Part shown: one piece after another, positions 1 through 8,056 of the stretch
Layout: each line of letters begins with the position of its first letter
How positions within the stretch are numbered: the first letter of the stretch is position 1
DNA from: a virus
Length of the DNA: 32,121 nucleotides
Direction: 5' to 3' (one strand)
Virus record (IMG/VR): IMGVR_UViG_3300009418_004704
Location: 1-32,121 of that record
Program-made: the position numbers and the translations under genes
Notes under the pieces: model-generated
Database searches by the model: none
Seen by the model: only the letters and a program-made list of their open reading frames with translations
Told to the model about the DNA's origin: nothing

Positions 1-758
1 CCATAGAACCTCATCTTACCATCTACTATTTCTCCGTCACATTCATCATGTCCTGCGAACATTCCACCTATCATCACAAAATCTGCACCAGCTGCGAGAG
101 CTTTTACTATGCCGCCGGCAGTTTTAATGCCGCCATCAGCAATTATTTTAACGTCATAGTTGGTCTGCGCGCAATTTACAATACTTTGAAAAGTTGGAAT
201 TCCATGACCAGTGACTAGTCTGGTTGAGCAAATTGAACCGCCGCCTATGCCAACACGAACAGAATCCGCGCCCCAGGAAGCCAGAGCATCAAATCCCTCT
301 AGTGTCGCAACATTTCCAGCCATCAAATGTACCCTGTCTCCAAATTTATCTTTTAAGGTTTTTATGCACCGCTCCATCATAACATGATGACCGTGGGCCA
401 CATCAATACAAATAATTTGAGTGCCTACAGAAATTAGCGCGTGGGAGCGGTCGTCAAAATCAGTCATGCCAACAGCCGCGGCTATTTTTATATCTCCATA
501 CTTAAAAAAAGCGTCCGACACAATTGAAGCCTGCTCTTGCACAGTATTATATCTGTGCACTACACCCAAGCCTCCTGCTCCGGCCATGGCCAGGGCCATG
601 TCACTTTCAGTAATGGTGTCCATTGGACTTGAAATAACAGGTAAGTCTAAATGAATATTCTCGTCTAAATCATTACCAATTTTAACAGAAAAGCGACTTT
701 CGATGTCACTAAATTTTGGTACTAACAATACATCATCGAAGGAATAGGCTTGTTTCAT
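1..758 (-). CDS. IMP dehydrogenase / GMP reductase family enzyme, C-terminus cut by window edge
   Basis: The reading frame starts at the ATG at 758-756 and runs off the left edge, so about 252 residues are visible. It begins [14 protein letters not shown], as the family does. The catalytic cysteine loop reads [19 protein letters not shown], followed by the phosphate-binding [14 protein letters not shown] and a GMP-reductase-like [11 protein letters not shown]. The family makes XMP from IMP or returns GMP to IMP on a TIM barrel. The barrel runs straight from VVHRYNT to IAAAVG with no room for the CBS pair of ordinary IMP dehydrogenases, which favours GMP reductase or a CBS-less IMP dehydrogenase. 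The loop CSTRLVTG is closer to IMP dehydrogenase (CTTRxVTG), so the direction of the reaction is undecided. The start overlaps the stop of the upstream small gene (TAATG), implying translational coupling. A purine role fits the nearby dUTPase. Confidence 0.85.
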   Translation of the reverse strand, partial: MKQAYSFDDVLLVPKFSDIESRFSVKIGNDLDENIHLDLPVISSPMDTITESDMALAMAGAGGLGVVHRYNTVQEQASIVSDAFFKYGDIKIAAAVGMTDFDDRSHALISVGTQIICIDVAHGHHVMMERCIKTLKDKFGDRVHLMAGNVATLEGFDALASWGADSVRVGIGGGSICSTRLVTGHGIPTFQSIVNCAQTNYDVKIIADGGIKTAGGIVKALAAGADFVMIGGMFAGHDECDGEIVDGKMRFY

Positions 759-973
759 TACACTTTCTCCAAAATATTTTTAATGTTTTTATGTACACCA
801 CGTATTTTTTTTATTACCTGGTCTTTGGCTTTTTTCATATGTTCGGTAATATGTTTAATAACATCTTGTTTTTTTAAATCATCTTGTGGATCCGGCTTGG
901 GATCGGGTGGGAGTTTCTCTCGGAAGGGGTATTCATAAACACTACGATTCCATTCTTCTTTATTAATCTTCAT
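758..973 (-). CDS. Small charged protein of unknown function (71 aa)
   Basis: I do not recognise this protein. It starts MKINKEEWNRSVYEYPF, has a proline-rich stretch (PPDPKPDPQDD) near residue 25, and then a strongly basic amphipathic helix rich in Lys, Ile and His to the end. There is no membrane segment or cysteine motif. Its ATG overlaps the stop of the dUTPase gene and its stop overlaps the ATG of the purine enzyme gene (TAATG both times). This tight packing is the main evidence that it is real. The opposite-strand frame over the same bases is a shadow. Confidence 0.6.
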   Translation of the reverse strand: MKINKEEWNRSVYEYPFREKLPPDPKPDPQDDLKKQDVIKHITEHMKKAKDQVIKKIRGVHKNIKNILEKV

Positions 974-1473
974 TAAAAACCCCCAACTGGCATGCCGTTA
1001 AGAGAGTTTTCAGCTACAGTGTCGTCTGTACTTCCTAAGGCGCCGTCGCCTCTTCCAGAGATTGTAATTGATTCGCGATATAGACCATGCGTAGTTTGTC
1101 TCGCCCTAAAGTGCACCACTGGCACCATAACTAGCTGTGCAATCTTGTCCCCCACACAAACAAGTTGTTCTTCTTGGCCGATATTATGTAAATCAATAAA
1201 CACCTCACCATCGTAACCGCTATCTATAATATGTGCACCTACGATCAATGATCTCTTTACCCCCATGCTGGACCGGTTACACACTTGTAACATATATCCA
1301 TGTGGAATTCCAAAACTTAAACCAGTTGCCAACATCATGTTAACTCCCGGCTTTAATCTTACAACAGAAACATGTGGATCGGCTGGACAAAAATAAACAT
1401 CCAAGCCTGCGTCACTAGGGTTGGCTCTCGTCGGTGCCTTCGCTCCCGGTCGAGCCTCGTATTCCAATATCAT
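973..1473 (-). CDS. dut: dUTP pyrophosphatase (dUTPase)
   Basis: Trimeric dUTPase hydrolyses dUTP to dUMP and pyrophosphate, keeping uracil out of phage DNA and supplying dUMP for dTMP synthesis. At 166 residues it has the usual length for the trimeric family. The conserved motifs appear in order: DAGLDVYF (motif 1), NRSSMGVK (motif 2), IDSGYDGEVFIDL (motif 3), GDKIAQLVMVP (motif 4) and a glycine-rich C-terminal arm GRGDGALGSTDD (motif 5). Motif 5 has Ala-Leu where the classical form has Gly-Phe, so the aromatic lid residue over the base may be missing; about 20 extra residues follow it. The ATG at 1473 is preceded by AAGGAGG six bases upstream, which fixes the start inside the end of the zinc-ribbon gene (59-base overlap). 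It works in the same pathway as the dCMP-deaminase-like enzyme at 13979-14437. Confidence 0.95.
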   Translation of the reverse strand: MILEYEARPGAKAPTRANPSDAGLDVYFCPADPHVSVVRLKPGVNMMLATGLSFGIPHGYMLQVCNRSSMGVKRSLIVGAHIIDSGYDGEVFIDLHNIGQEEQLVCVGDKIAQLVMVPVVHFRARQTTHGLYRESITISGRGDGALGSTDDTVAENSLNGMPVGGF

Positions 1474-1732
1474 CTTGTGCCTCCTTAATTAATTTATTTG
1501 CCTTGTCCCAGCACTCAGGACAATATAACCTTACAACTTCCTCTTCCTCCCTGACAACCACTTTCCAAGTTTGCGCGTGTTCTTTTGATTTTCTATCAAA
1601 AGGAGTTTCACATGCAGCACACTCGTCTTTCAATTTGTCAAACATTGTAAGTTGTTGTTTCATTCGCTTCTTAATGTCTTTCTTAAAACGCTTAAGTTTT
1701 GTTCGAGTCATTTTTCTTTTTAAACTTCCCAT
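1415..1732 (-). CDS. Small zinc-ribbon protein
   Basis: This 105-residue protein has a very basic N-terminal helix (about residues 5-30, mostly Lys and Arg) followed by two CxxC pairs, C38/C41 (CAAC) and C71/C74 (CPEC). They probably bind one zinc ion as a ribbon. A patch of acidic residues (REEEEVV) lies between the knuckles and the tail is Gly/Ser/Glu-rich. The basic helix plus zinc ribbon suggests nucleic acid or polymerase contact, but I cannot assign a function. It begins three bases after the stop of the DnaE polymerase gene and overlaps dUTPase by 59 bases, so it belongs to the same transcript. The overlap, the clean cysteine spacing and the gene order support it over the opposite-strand frame. 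Confidence 0.75.
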   Translation of the reverse strand: MGSLKRKMTRTKLKRFKKDIKKRMKQQLTMFDKLKDECAACETPFDRKSKEHAQTWKVVVREEEEVVRLYCPECWDKANKLIKEAQDDIGIRGSTGSEGTDESQP

Positions 1733-1734
1733 AT

Positions 1735-4700
1735 TTACCCTAACAATTTAAAATTGTAACGAAGTGATCTCGTGCTAAAACCCCAATCTTTATTGTGGTC
1801 TAGTTTTGCTGCGTATGGACGGTTTAAATAGATTTGGTCATACTCCTTTACCCCCCAGCATCTAATCGTAGTCATCGTTGAAGTATCATCTATTACCTTG
1901 AGAATCCAGTATGGTTTATCATTTTTGGTCTTCTTAGGAATAACCTCTCTTGGTATAAACCAAGCAACACCCAAGTCTTTGTCCCAATTACCTAAAGCTG
2001 GAACACAATTTCTTTCGATAGAGTCTCTAATCTCTTGTGTCATAACCAAATCAAAAGGGAATATACCAGTTAGATCAGAAACATACTCAATCTTTTCCTC
2101 AGAGGTAAAATCTTCTTCTGGTGAATAAATTTCAATATTCTCATCTAATTTCTTTTGGCTTTTTGGCTTATCTTGTATACACGATATCCAGAAATGCTTA
2201 CAGCCATTAAAACGATCATCAATTATATCGTCCAGCGCTCCGGAGCGACATAATACGTCCAAGGCTTTTTTGTTTAGTTTGGCGTGGACAATATCTTCGT
2301 TAAACAGAATGTCTTCAATTTTTTCAAACGGTCTGTTCTGCATGATTTGTTCAATTGCTTTGTCGCCCAGACCTTTAATCGAGCTAAAGGGTTGGATAAG
2401 GGTTTTGCCATCGTCACTGATTTCCCATTGTCTGGTCGAAGTATTAATATTAATATTTTCAATTTCAAAGCCAAACTTCTGAGCCAAGCCGATTGCTGCC
2501 TCTTTGCGTGATTCAAGCTCCTTGTCTAGGAAAGCAGCCATCCAGCACTCAGGGTAATAATTAAATAGCCAAGCGCATTGGTAAGATAGAATAGAATAAG
2601 ATACAGCATGCGATTTGTTAAAGCCGTAACCTGAGAAATATTCAAAGTTTTGCCAAAGGCTTTTGGCCGTGTCGGCTGGTATCGACTTGTTAAGGCACCC
2701 TCTAATGAATTTCTCCCTAATCGTCTCTTTCTCTTCCTGGCCCTTGCCTGTACCCTTTTTAGTCAGGAGTTTACGTAGTTTGTTGCCTTCTTCTAAGGAG
2801 ATGTCTTCGCCCAACTTATGGGCTAACAAAGCAATTTGTTCCTGAAAAATAAGAAAACCGTAAGTTTCTTTGGTTACCTCTTCAACAGCGTCAATAAGAT
2901 AATTAGCACCCTTGTTCTTCTTCGCTTTGATATACGCTTTGTCAACTCCAGCGCCTAGAGGGCCCGGGCGGTAAATCGAAGTGATAGCAGAGATATCAAT
3001 AATATCATTTGGCTTAGAATTAATGCTCAGCCGCTGGGCTCCCGAGTTGGTGAATTGAAAGATGCCGGCGAACTTTCCTTTCTGAAAAATATTTCTATAC
3101 ACTTTTTTGTCATCCAAATCTAGTACGTCCGGATGCAAAGTGTTCTTATAGTATTCTTTAACGTCAGCAAAGGTTGGATTTTCAACTCCATGATATCTTT
3201 TAAGAACATGGCCGACGGCGCTCTGAATCATCTCAAGAGTTGAAAGACCTAACAAATCAAATTTGATATAGCCGAGCGGCTCTAAATGGCGTACGTTTTG
3301 TCCTTCAGACCAAGGAGTTTGTATCACGCCACCAGAGCATATAAGAGGCATGTGTTTGTCTAGGTCCTCGCCAATTACAACTCCGCCGGCGTGTCGGCTA
3401 GTCGATCTTACTTGACCGACGAGAGCCTCGACGTGTGTTTTAATGTGAGGGTATTTTTGTAGGAAATTGATCAAAGATTCAGAATACTTCATTACCTCCT
3501 CAAAAGTTGGAATATAAACACCTGATTTAATATCATGGTCTTGTTTGGCTTTTGGGGTTGCCTCTTTGACCATTCTGCCGGTCACGGTATTAACTTCGAT
3601 CCAGGGCACATTGTAAAATTTACCGATGTCTTTGATTAACGAGCGAAGTTGCAGCGTATTAAAATTAGAAATTGGTACAACTGTAGTTTCTCCCCACTCC
3701 TTAGCTAAAATCTCTTTTAATCCAAATGCGTCGCTAACATCATAGTCGATGTCTGGGTAGTCAGTCGCGTCTGATCTCAGGAACCGACTAAATAGCAAGC
3801 CATATTTGATTGGGTCGACCTGGGTAATTCCCAGCACATAGGAGACCAAGGAGCCTGCTGCCGAGCCCCGACCGGGGCCTGCTAGCATGTGCTGATTCGC
3901 TGTATCTGAAACCGCCTTCATGGTGAGAAAATACTTGCTGAATCCTCGGTTGTTTATAACAGTAAGCTCGTGCTTGAGTCTATCAACATACTCTTGGTTA
4001 TCAGTCAACCCTAGCTTCCTCAGGCCTGCAATAGATTCCTTGACCAAGGTCTGTTCACCAGTTTCGCCATCTGGAATGACAAATCCCGGGAGACGAACCG
4101 TGTCGTCTGGCATGAAATCCTCGATTCTTTCATTAGCAATCCAGTGAGTTTTTACAAGGGAATCATATACAAGATCGTCGTCATAAGAAACGCCGCACTC
4201 TTTCGAGTACTTCTTATACGATTCCCACATCTGGTCTCCGTTCTTTGGGTATAACTCCATGCCCATTTCATCGATGTCGACTGGAAGTTCCGACTTAAGG
4301 TACTCTGGTGTTTTTGATTTACCAAGCCAGCCTAGGCGTTTATAAAGCTCGCGATCCTTCCATGCTTCTGCGCTTGGATAGTGAGAATCAGCCGTAGAAA
4401 TAAGCTCGATACCAAATTCTTCGTGCATCTGGATGACATGCTTATTCAGTTCATGTTGCTCCGGTACATTGTTCCACTGAAGCTCACCGTACCAACGGTC
4501 TCCTAGACAATCGATCATGCGTCGAGTAGTTGTACGCATGGCCTCCAAAACAGACTCCGAACCGCTTTCTCGGTTGTTCCAGTAATCTTTAGCGTATACC
4601 CCGCCTAGGCATGCCGATGACGCGATGATACCGTCGCCATATTCTTTTAATAGTTTGTAGTCCAGGCGTGGTTTCCGATAGAAGTTGTCGCCCTGGTGTG

Positions 4701-5163
4701 AATCAGATACAATTTTAAAAATGTTGTTTAGCCCGGTCTGATTCATCGCCACCAATACGAGATGCCCGCTAGAATTGATTATACTCTTGGATTTGCTCTT
4801 CGATGCGCCTTCGTCTTCGGCCTCGACCTTGTCTGTATCGTTAATGACCTTTCTAGCTTGTTTTTTATCTAGCTTAACTTTTTCGTATTCGTCTTTCCAA
4901 TCTTCAATGGAGGGCACAAAGTATGCTTCAACACCAAAAATTGGCTTGAAGTTTTTGCCCTGATCCTTCATTTTCTTAGCGTGTAGGACCTGGTAAGACA
5001 TACCATTCATGTTTCCATGGTCTGTCAAAGCTAACGCTGACATACCATTCTCGTAAGCAAAGTCCATATGATCTTGCGGATATCCGAATCCGTCGAATAC
5101 GGATCCTGCAACGCTGTGAGCGTGCAACCCAACAAATGGGATTTTAGATTCAGTTCTTTCCAA
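1735..5163 (-). CDS. dnaE: DNA polymerase III alpha subunit (family C replicative polymerase)
   Basis: This is a full-length DnaE-type polymerase of 1142 residues, close to bacterial DnaE, and probably the phage replicase. The N-terminal PHP domain is visible as LHAHSVAG (H14, H16), LTDHGNMNG and later TADSHYP. The polymerase core follows: GPGRGSAAGSLVSYVLG, the catalytic pair D471/D473 in PDIDYDVSD, a third aspartate D636 in KFDLLGLSTLEM, YRPGPLGAG, and GYGFNKSHAVSYS. A beta-rich OB-like end (YWILKVIDDTST) closes the protein. I saw no obvious clamp-binding QxxLF motif. No 3'-5' exonuclease domain is inserted in the PHP domain, unlike PolC. The start is a TTG at 5163-5161, chosen because the first PHP motif lies only 12 residues in and AGAGAGG sits just upstream; the next in-frame ATG would remove the metal site. 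A candidate promoter lies immediately upstream. A family A polymerase is also present at 18406-19584. Confidence 0.97.
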   Translation of the reverse strand: MERTESKIPFVGLHAHSVAGSVFDGFGYPQDHMDFAYENGMSALALTDHGNMNGMSYQVLHAKKMKDQGKNFKPIFGVEAYFVPSIEDWKDEYEKVKLDKKQARKVINDTDKVEAEDEGASKSKSKSIINSSGHLVLVAMNQTGLNNIFKIVSDSHQGDNFYRKPRLDYKLLKEYGDGIIASSACLGGVYAKDYWNNRESGSESVLEAMRTTTRRMIDCLGDRWYGELQWNNVPEQHELNKHVIQMHEEFGIELISTADSHYPSAEAWKDRELYKRLGWLGKSKTPEYLKSELPVDIDEMGMELYPKNGDQMWESYKKYSKECGVSYDDDLVYDSLVKTHWIANERIEDFMPDDTVRLPGFVIPDGETGEQTLVKESIAGLRKLGLTDNQEYVDRLKHELTVINNRGFSKYFLTMKAVSDTANQHMLAGPGRGSAAGSLVSYVLGITQVDPIKYGLLFSRFLRSDATDYPDIDYDVSDAFGLKEILAKEWGETTVVPISNFNTLQLRSLIKDIGKFYNVPWIEVNTVTGRMVKEATPKAKQDHDIKSGVYIPTFEEVMKYSESLINFLQKYPHIKTHVEALVGQVRSTSRHAGGVVIGEDLDKHMPLICSGGVIQTPWSEGQNVRHLEPLGYIKFDLLGLSTLEMIQSAVGHVLKRYHGVENPTFADVKEYYKNTLHPDVLDLDDKKVYRNIFQKGKFAGIFQFTNSGAQRLSINSKPNDIIDISAITSIYRPGPLGAGVDKAYIKAKKNKGANYLIDAVEEVTKETYGFLIFQEQIALLAHKLGEDISLEEGNKLRKLLTKKGTGKGQEEKETIREKFIRGCLNKSIPADTAKSLWQNFEYFSGYGFNKSHAVSYSILSYQCAWLFNYYPECWMAAFLDKELESRKEAAIGLAQKFGFEIENININTSTRQWEISDDGKTLIQPFSSIKGLGDKAIEQIMQNRPFEKIEDILFNEDIVHAKLNKKALDVLCRSGALDDIIDDRFNGCKHFWISCIQDKPKSQKKLDENIEIYSPEEDFTSEEKIEYVSDLTGIFPFDLVMTQEIRDSIERNCVPALGNWDKDLGVAWFIPREVIPKKTKNDKPYWILKVIDDTSTMTTIRCWGVKEYDQIYLNRPYAAKLDHNKDWGFSTRSLRYNFKLLG

Positions 5164-5185
5164 TTTTACCTCTCTTTACAGAAAC

Positions 5186-5213
5186 AATATAATCATATCA
5201 CAGTCAGAGTCAA
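5186..5213 (-). promoter_or_regulatory. Sigma70-like promoter candidate in front of dnaE
   Basis: Read on the minus strand, TTGACT (5213-5208) and TATATT (5191-5186) are separated by 16 bases, close to the TTGACA/TATAAT consensus. Initiation would fall near 5179, leaving a very short leader before the ribosome site and the TTG start at 5163. It overlaps the stop codon of the DUF6356-like gene. It would let the replicase gene be transcribed early by host polymerase, independently of the genes upstream. Confidence 0.5.
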
Positions 5214-5410
5214 TCTTCAAGTTCATTATTTCTTTCAAAGAGATATAGTGCCATGGATTCTAAATTCAAATTATATGGAATTTCAATAAACGGGAATAAA
5301 GCATGTACAAAGAACGCTGTCGATGCAAATGTTAATTTTAAACTCACCCTCATCGCAAATATAAAATGCTGTAAGTAAGTTACTTTTTTTTCTTTTAAGT
5401 GTTTAAACAT
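5210..5410 (-). CDS. DUF6356-like small membrane protein (66 aa)
   Basis: A longer in-frame start exists within the preceding gene, but the ATG at 5410-5408 is preferred. It is preceded by a strong GAGGAGG site and begins directly after the TAG of the upstream gene. The protein starts MFKHLKEKKVTYLQHF and has one hydrophobic stretch (about residues 18-38) containing FVHALFPFIE. The layout of N-terminal MF, TYLxH, a hydrophobic core with HALFPF and a C-terminal ESM recalls the small bacterial family DUF6356 (established family; assignment from memory of its pattern). Function is unknown. It is probably an inner membrane protein. It is the last gene before the dnaE promoter. Confidence 0.65.
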   Translation of the reverse strand: MFKHLKEKKVTYLQHFIFAMRVSLKLTFASTAFFVHALFPFIEIPYNLNLESMALYLFERNNELED

Positions 5411-5411
5411 T

Positions 5412-6266
5412 CTACTCCTCCTCGTCGACACCAACTCCATTCCACTCTGTGGCGCTAAGTATTTTTGGTCTTTTAATGGAAGAATTACACGATAAGAAAT
5501 CACAGTAATCAAGCCAATTATCTAAATTATGGTAACTATCAATATTAATTCTACCATAATTAGAACATTCTAACATTTCGAATGCTTCTTGTAAAGTAAA
5601 ATTCCTATACGAAAATCTTTCTTCAGGCGAATATCTCTCCTGCCTCGTTGCCGGATCGACCCACATGCCATTTGATCTGGTCTTGGACTCGGTTATCAGT
5701 TGTTCTACTTGCTGCATGTCGAGTGTCAGCCCTAAATACAAATTGTCTTTAGCTGTCTTGCCCTCGTAAGAAAGCATGGCGTGCCCACTAGCTATTTCTT
5801 TCCTCAATTCTCGTGTGACCCGGGGATCAACGTACCCATATGGCCAAGATATCCAGAATTTATCTGGCGCTAGGTGGAGGCTTATTTTTCGTAAAATCTT
5901 GTTGGCGGTTTTTGCGCCATGTATCGCAGACCATGCTAGATTATCTCTCTTGTTTATGTCTCTAATATTAATAGGCACATAGTATATTCTTATTGGTCGT
6001 TTAAACTCTTTCTTATTGTGTTCAAAATGCCTGTAATTATAAACAGGATCTTGAATCATCTCGCCAACTTGGTATCTAATCAACGGCGTGACGTCATCGT
6101 TGCACACAATCCATATTGTATTGCAACCAGCATACGCACATTCAAGAACTGAACGCTCAACTGCAAGATAATTTGGCCCAATTGGCATGAGACTTTCATG
6201 CCATGGCATATCAAAATCGGATTTAATTCCTGAAACGGGAATTATTCCTGCAAGATGTTTTTTCAT
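5412..6266 (-). CDS. Nucleotidyltransferase-like protein (sugar-nucleotide transferase fold candidate)
   Basis: The N-terminus (about residues 6-60) reads like a GT-A nucleotidyltransferase: AGIIPVSGIKSDFDMPWH, then MPIGPNYLAVERSVLECAYA, then GCNTIWIVCNDD. This matches the order nucleotide-binding strand, product-pocket PIG segment, helix, and AGxxxIxIV strand of sugar-1-phosphate nucleotidyltransferases. The usual GxGTRL loop is changed, so the exact substrate and even catalysis are uncertain. The remainder (about residues 120-284) contains tryptophan-rich segments and no second domain I can name. It follows the metallopeptidase candidate by a few bases and precedes the DUF6356-like gene by one base. 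The gene group 5210-8056 may act on the host surface or on glycans, which is inference. Confidence 0.55.
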   Translation of the reverse strand: MKKHLAGIIPVSGIKSDFDMPWHESLMPIGPNYLAVERSVLECAYAGCNTIWIVCNDDVTPLIRYQVGEMIQDPVYNYRHFEHNKKEFKRPIRIYYVPINIRDINKRDNLAWSAIHGAKTANKILRKISLHLAPDKFWISWPYGYVDPRVTRELRKEIASGHAMLSYEGKTAKDNLYLGLTLDMQQVEQLITESKTRSNGMWVDPATRQERYSPEERFSYRNFTLQEAFEMLECSNYGRINIDSYHNLDNWLDYCDFLSCNSSIKRPKILSATEWNGVGVDEEE

Positions 6267-6270
6267 TAGC

Positions 6271-7407
6271 CTACTCTGCTGTTGCCGTTCTTCCAGGAAT
6301 TTTAGACGGCAGCTCTTTTTCTAAAGAAGCTATTTGATTCAACATTATCACCGTGCCCCCATGTATTTTTTCGCAAGCCATATATCCAACAAAGTCATTA
6401 TGATCCAAAAGCAAGTCGCTCCAGCCCTTCCTGTTAAGATTTTTTCTGAGGCGCTGTTCTTCTTTAACCATATCTAATTTAAGATTCTCCTCATCGATCT
6501 GGTCATCCAGTTCTCTCCATTCGCACACTTCTTTAAGATCTTGTTCCTTAATACCTTTAGGAAATTGATAAAATAGCTCATACAAGTGGGCCCACACTTC
6601 CCATGGTCGCCGTTTATATTCTGGATAGTCAGTACGGTTCTTTCCGATATATGCTAAGCCTCTCCCTAGATCTAGATCTCCCTGTGTCACGGCCATGAGT
6701 TCCCCATAGATCTCCTGGATTATTTTCATCTGACTAGTAGAAAGAAGGCGGTCTCTCTCAGCGGTCTCGTCTTCTCTACCGGTGGCTTTTCCAGAATATT
6801 TTACTTTTTCTGTTGAAAAAAGAAAATCTATCATATGGTTTAATTCATGATAAACAGTTAATTTCAAAGCCTCCATCCTTTCTTCGTGGGATTTAAAAGG
6901 AGATAGCCGAGCATTTAAAAACCAGTCCAAATTAAGATCTACAACCCCGTATCCGCCGCCTCTGCTGTGATCAACAGACCGGTCATCCCAAGTACCAAAC
7001 ATTTGTTCGTCTTCCGGCTCGGAGCGTTGGCTAGAAAAACGAACCGCTGTATTCGCCACGCCGGCGTGAAGAACCGGAAGAATATTTTCATCATAATTTT
7101 TAGCCACTGCTACCTTAGAATTTGCCCGGCCTTCGACGTGGATGTCACCCAAATGATATAGAAAAGCCTGTTTTCTTCTACCGTGGGCAAGCTCTTTATG
7201 AAGCCGGAATCGTACAGCTGCTATTGCTCGTAAGGCATCTTCATAATAAGGCGAACGGTCTGCAGATTGTAGACCTCTGACAAATCTTTGGCCAGGATGC
7301 CGGTTGAACTCTTTTGCTTTTTTGGCGTATGTGGTTCTCCAGCCGGTATCGTGTTCTTTTAAGGTTCGTTCTCTAAAAAGACGCCAATTTTCCATTATTA
7401 GTTTCAC
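6271..7407 (-). CDS. Putative zinc metallopeptidase (HExxH protein)
   Basis: A 378-residue protein with one clear zinc-peptidase signature, TVYHELNHMIDFL (H187, E188, H191), where two His bind zinc and Glu acts as base in zincins. A possible third ligand lies downstream in RPWEVWAHLYELF. No signal peptide is present. The N-terminus VKLIMENWRLFRE begins at a GTG at 7407; the start is not certain because there is no clear ribosome site, and an ATG four codons in is possible. The gene starts a few bases after the stop of the upstream gene, so coupled translation is likely. Possible roles are virion maturation, host protein cleavage or wall degradation; the sequence does not decide. A shared MENW-type N-terminus in other phage proteins is my recollection only. 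Confidence 0.6.
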   Translation of the reverse strand: MKLIMENWRLFRERTLKEHDTGWRTTYAKKAKEFNRHPGQRFVRGLQSADRSPYYEDALRAIAAVRFRLHKELAHGRRKQAFLYHLGDIHVEGRANSKVAVAKNYDENILPVLHAGVANTAVRFSSQRSEPEDEQMFGTWDDRSVDHSRGGGYGVVDLNLDWFLNARLSPFKSHEERMEALKLTVYHELNHMIDFLFSTEKVKYSGKATGREDETAERDRLLSTSQMKIIQEIYGELMAVTQGDLDLGRGLAYIGKNRTDYPEYKRRPWEVWAHLYELFYQFPKGIKEQDLKEVCEWRELDDQIDEENLKLDMVKEEQRLRKNLNRKGWSDLLLDHNDFVGYMACEKIHGGTVIMLNQIASLEKELPSKIPGRTATAE

Positions 7408-7411
7408 ATCA

Positions 7412-8056
7412 CTAAATAGTTGTATAAATTGGATAAATGTCTCTTTTCCACAAAGAGACCTTGGCTTTGGCCCCTCGCCTCTTAAGTAAATCTATGATCT
7501 TGAACCTGGCCATTGTATCACTATAATCAAAGCTTTTTAGCTGGTTCTCGGTTAAAAATGACTCGCACAGCAGATCAAGATACCTCTGATTACCATCGAT
7601 ACGGAGGGACTTAAAAAGCTTGATTTTGTGGACAAATCTGTCTTCTGTCACGATCTCTTCGAAACTAAGATCGTATAGGCCTTGACAATCAAACCAGTCG
7701 ATCACACGGTAATGAAGAAGCTCACGATTTAACGAGAAACCTTCAACATTTTCGTCATCATACACATACAAGTTTTTGTACCTTACCACAAACACATTGT
7801 GATCTGCAAAAACCTTTATGAGTTTGTCCTCTGGAAAAATCCTTATGTTATTTGATTTATTTGTAAAAGGAACAAGTGCTAGATCGTAAAGTTGATAAAG
7901 TTTATCAGCCCACTCTTTTTCAACGCCCTCATAGGAATGATGATAGGGCTTGTGATTTTTAATTAAAAAATAATTATTATCGTGAGCAAATCTGACCGCG
8001 TCTAAGCTTGCCCCAATAACAACGTCTTCCCACTCGAAATCAACAACCGCATCCAT
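7412..8056 (-). CDS. Protein of unknown function with Rossmann-like N-terminus
   Basis: I do not recognise this family. The ATG at 8056 is preferred over a GTG four codons earlier because CAGGT lies at a suitable distance; either start overlaps the end of the transglycosylase gene. The protein (214 residues) opens with EWEDVVIGASLDAVRFA, a hydrophobic strand, glycine turn and helix resembling a dinucleotide-binding start, but no second motif confirms it. The middle is rich in Tyr, Phe and Asp (for example YKNLYVYDDENVEGF) and the end is basic. No membrane segment or signal peptide is visible. It lies between the cell-wall hydrolase and the metallopeptidase candidate, which suggests an accessory function. 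Confidence 0.7.
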   Translation of the reverse strand: MDAVVDFEWEDVVIGASLDAVRFAHDNNYFLIKNHKPYHHSYEGVEKEWADKLYQLYDLALVPFTNKSNNIRIFPEDKLIKVFADHNVFVVRYKNLYVYDDENVEGFSLNRELLHYRVIDWFDCQGLYDLSFEEIVTEDRFVHKIKLFKSLRIDGNQRYLDLLCESFLTENQLKSFDYSDTMARFKIIDLLKRRGAKAKVSLWKRDIYPIYTTI

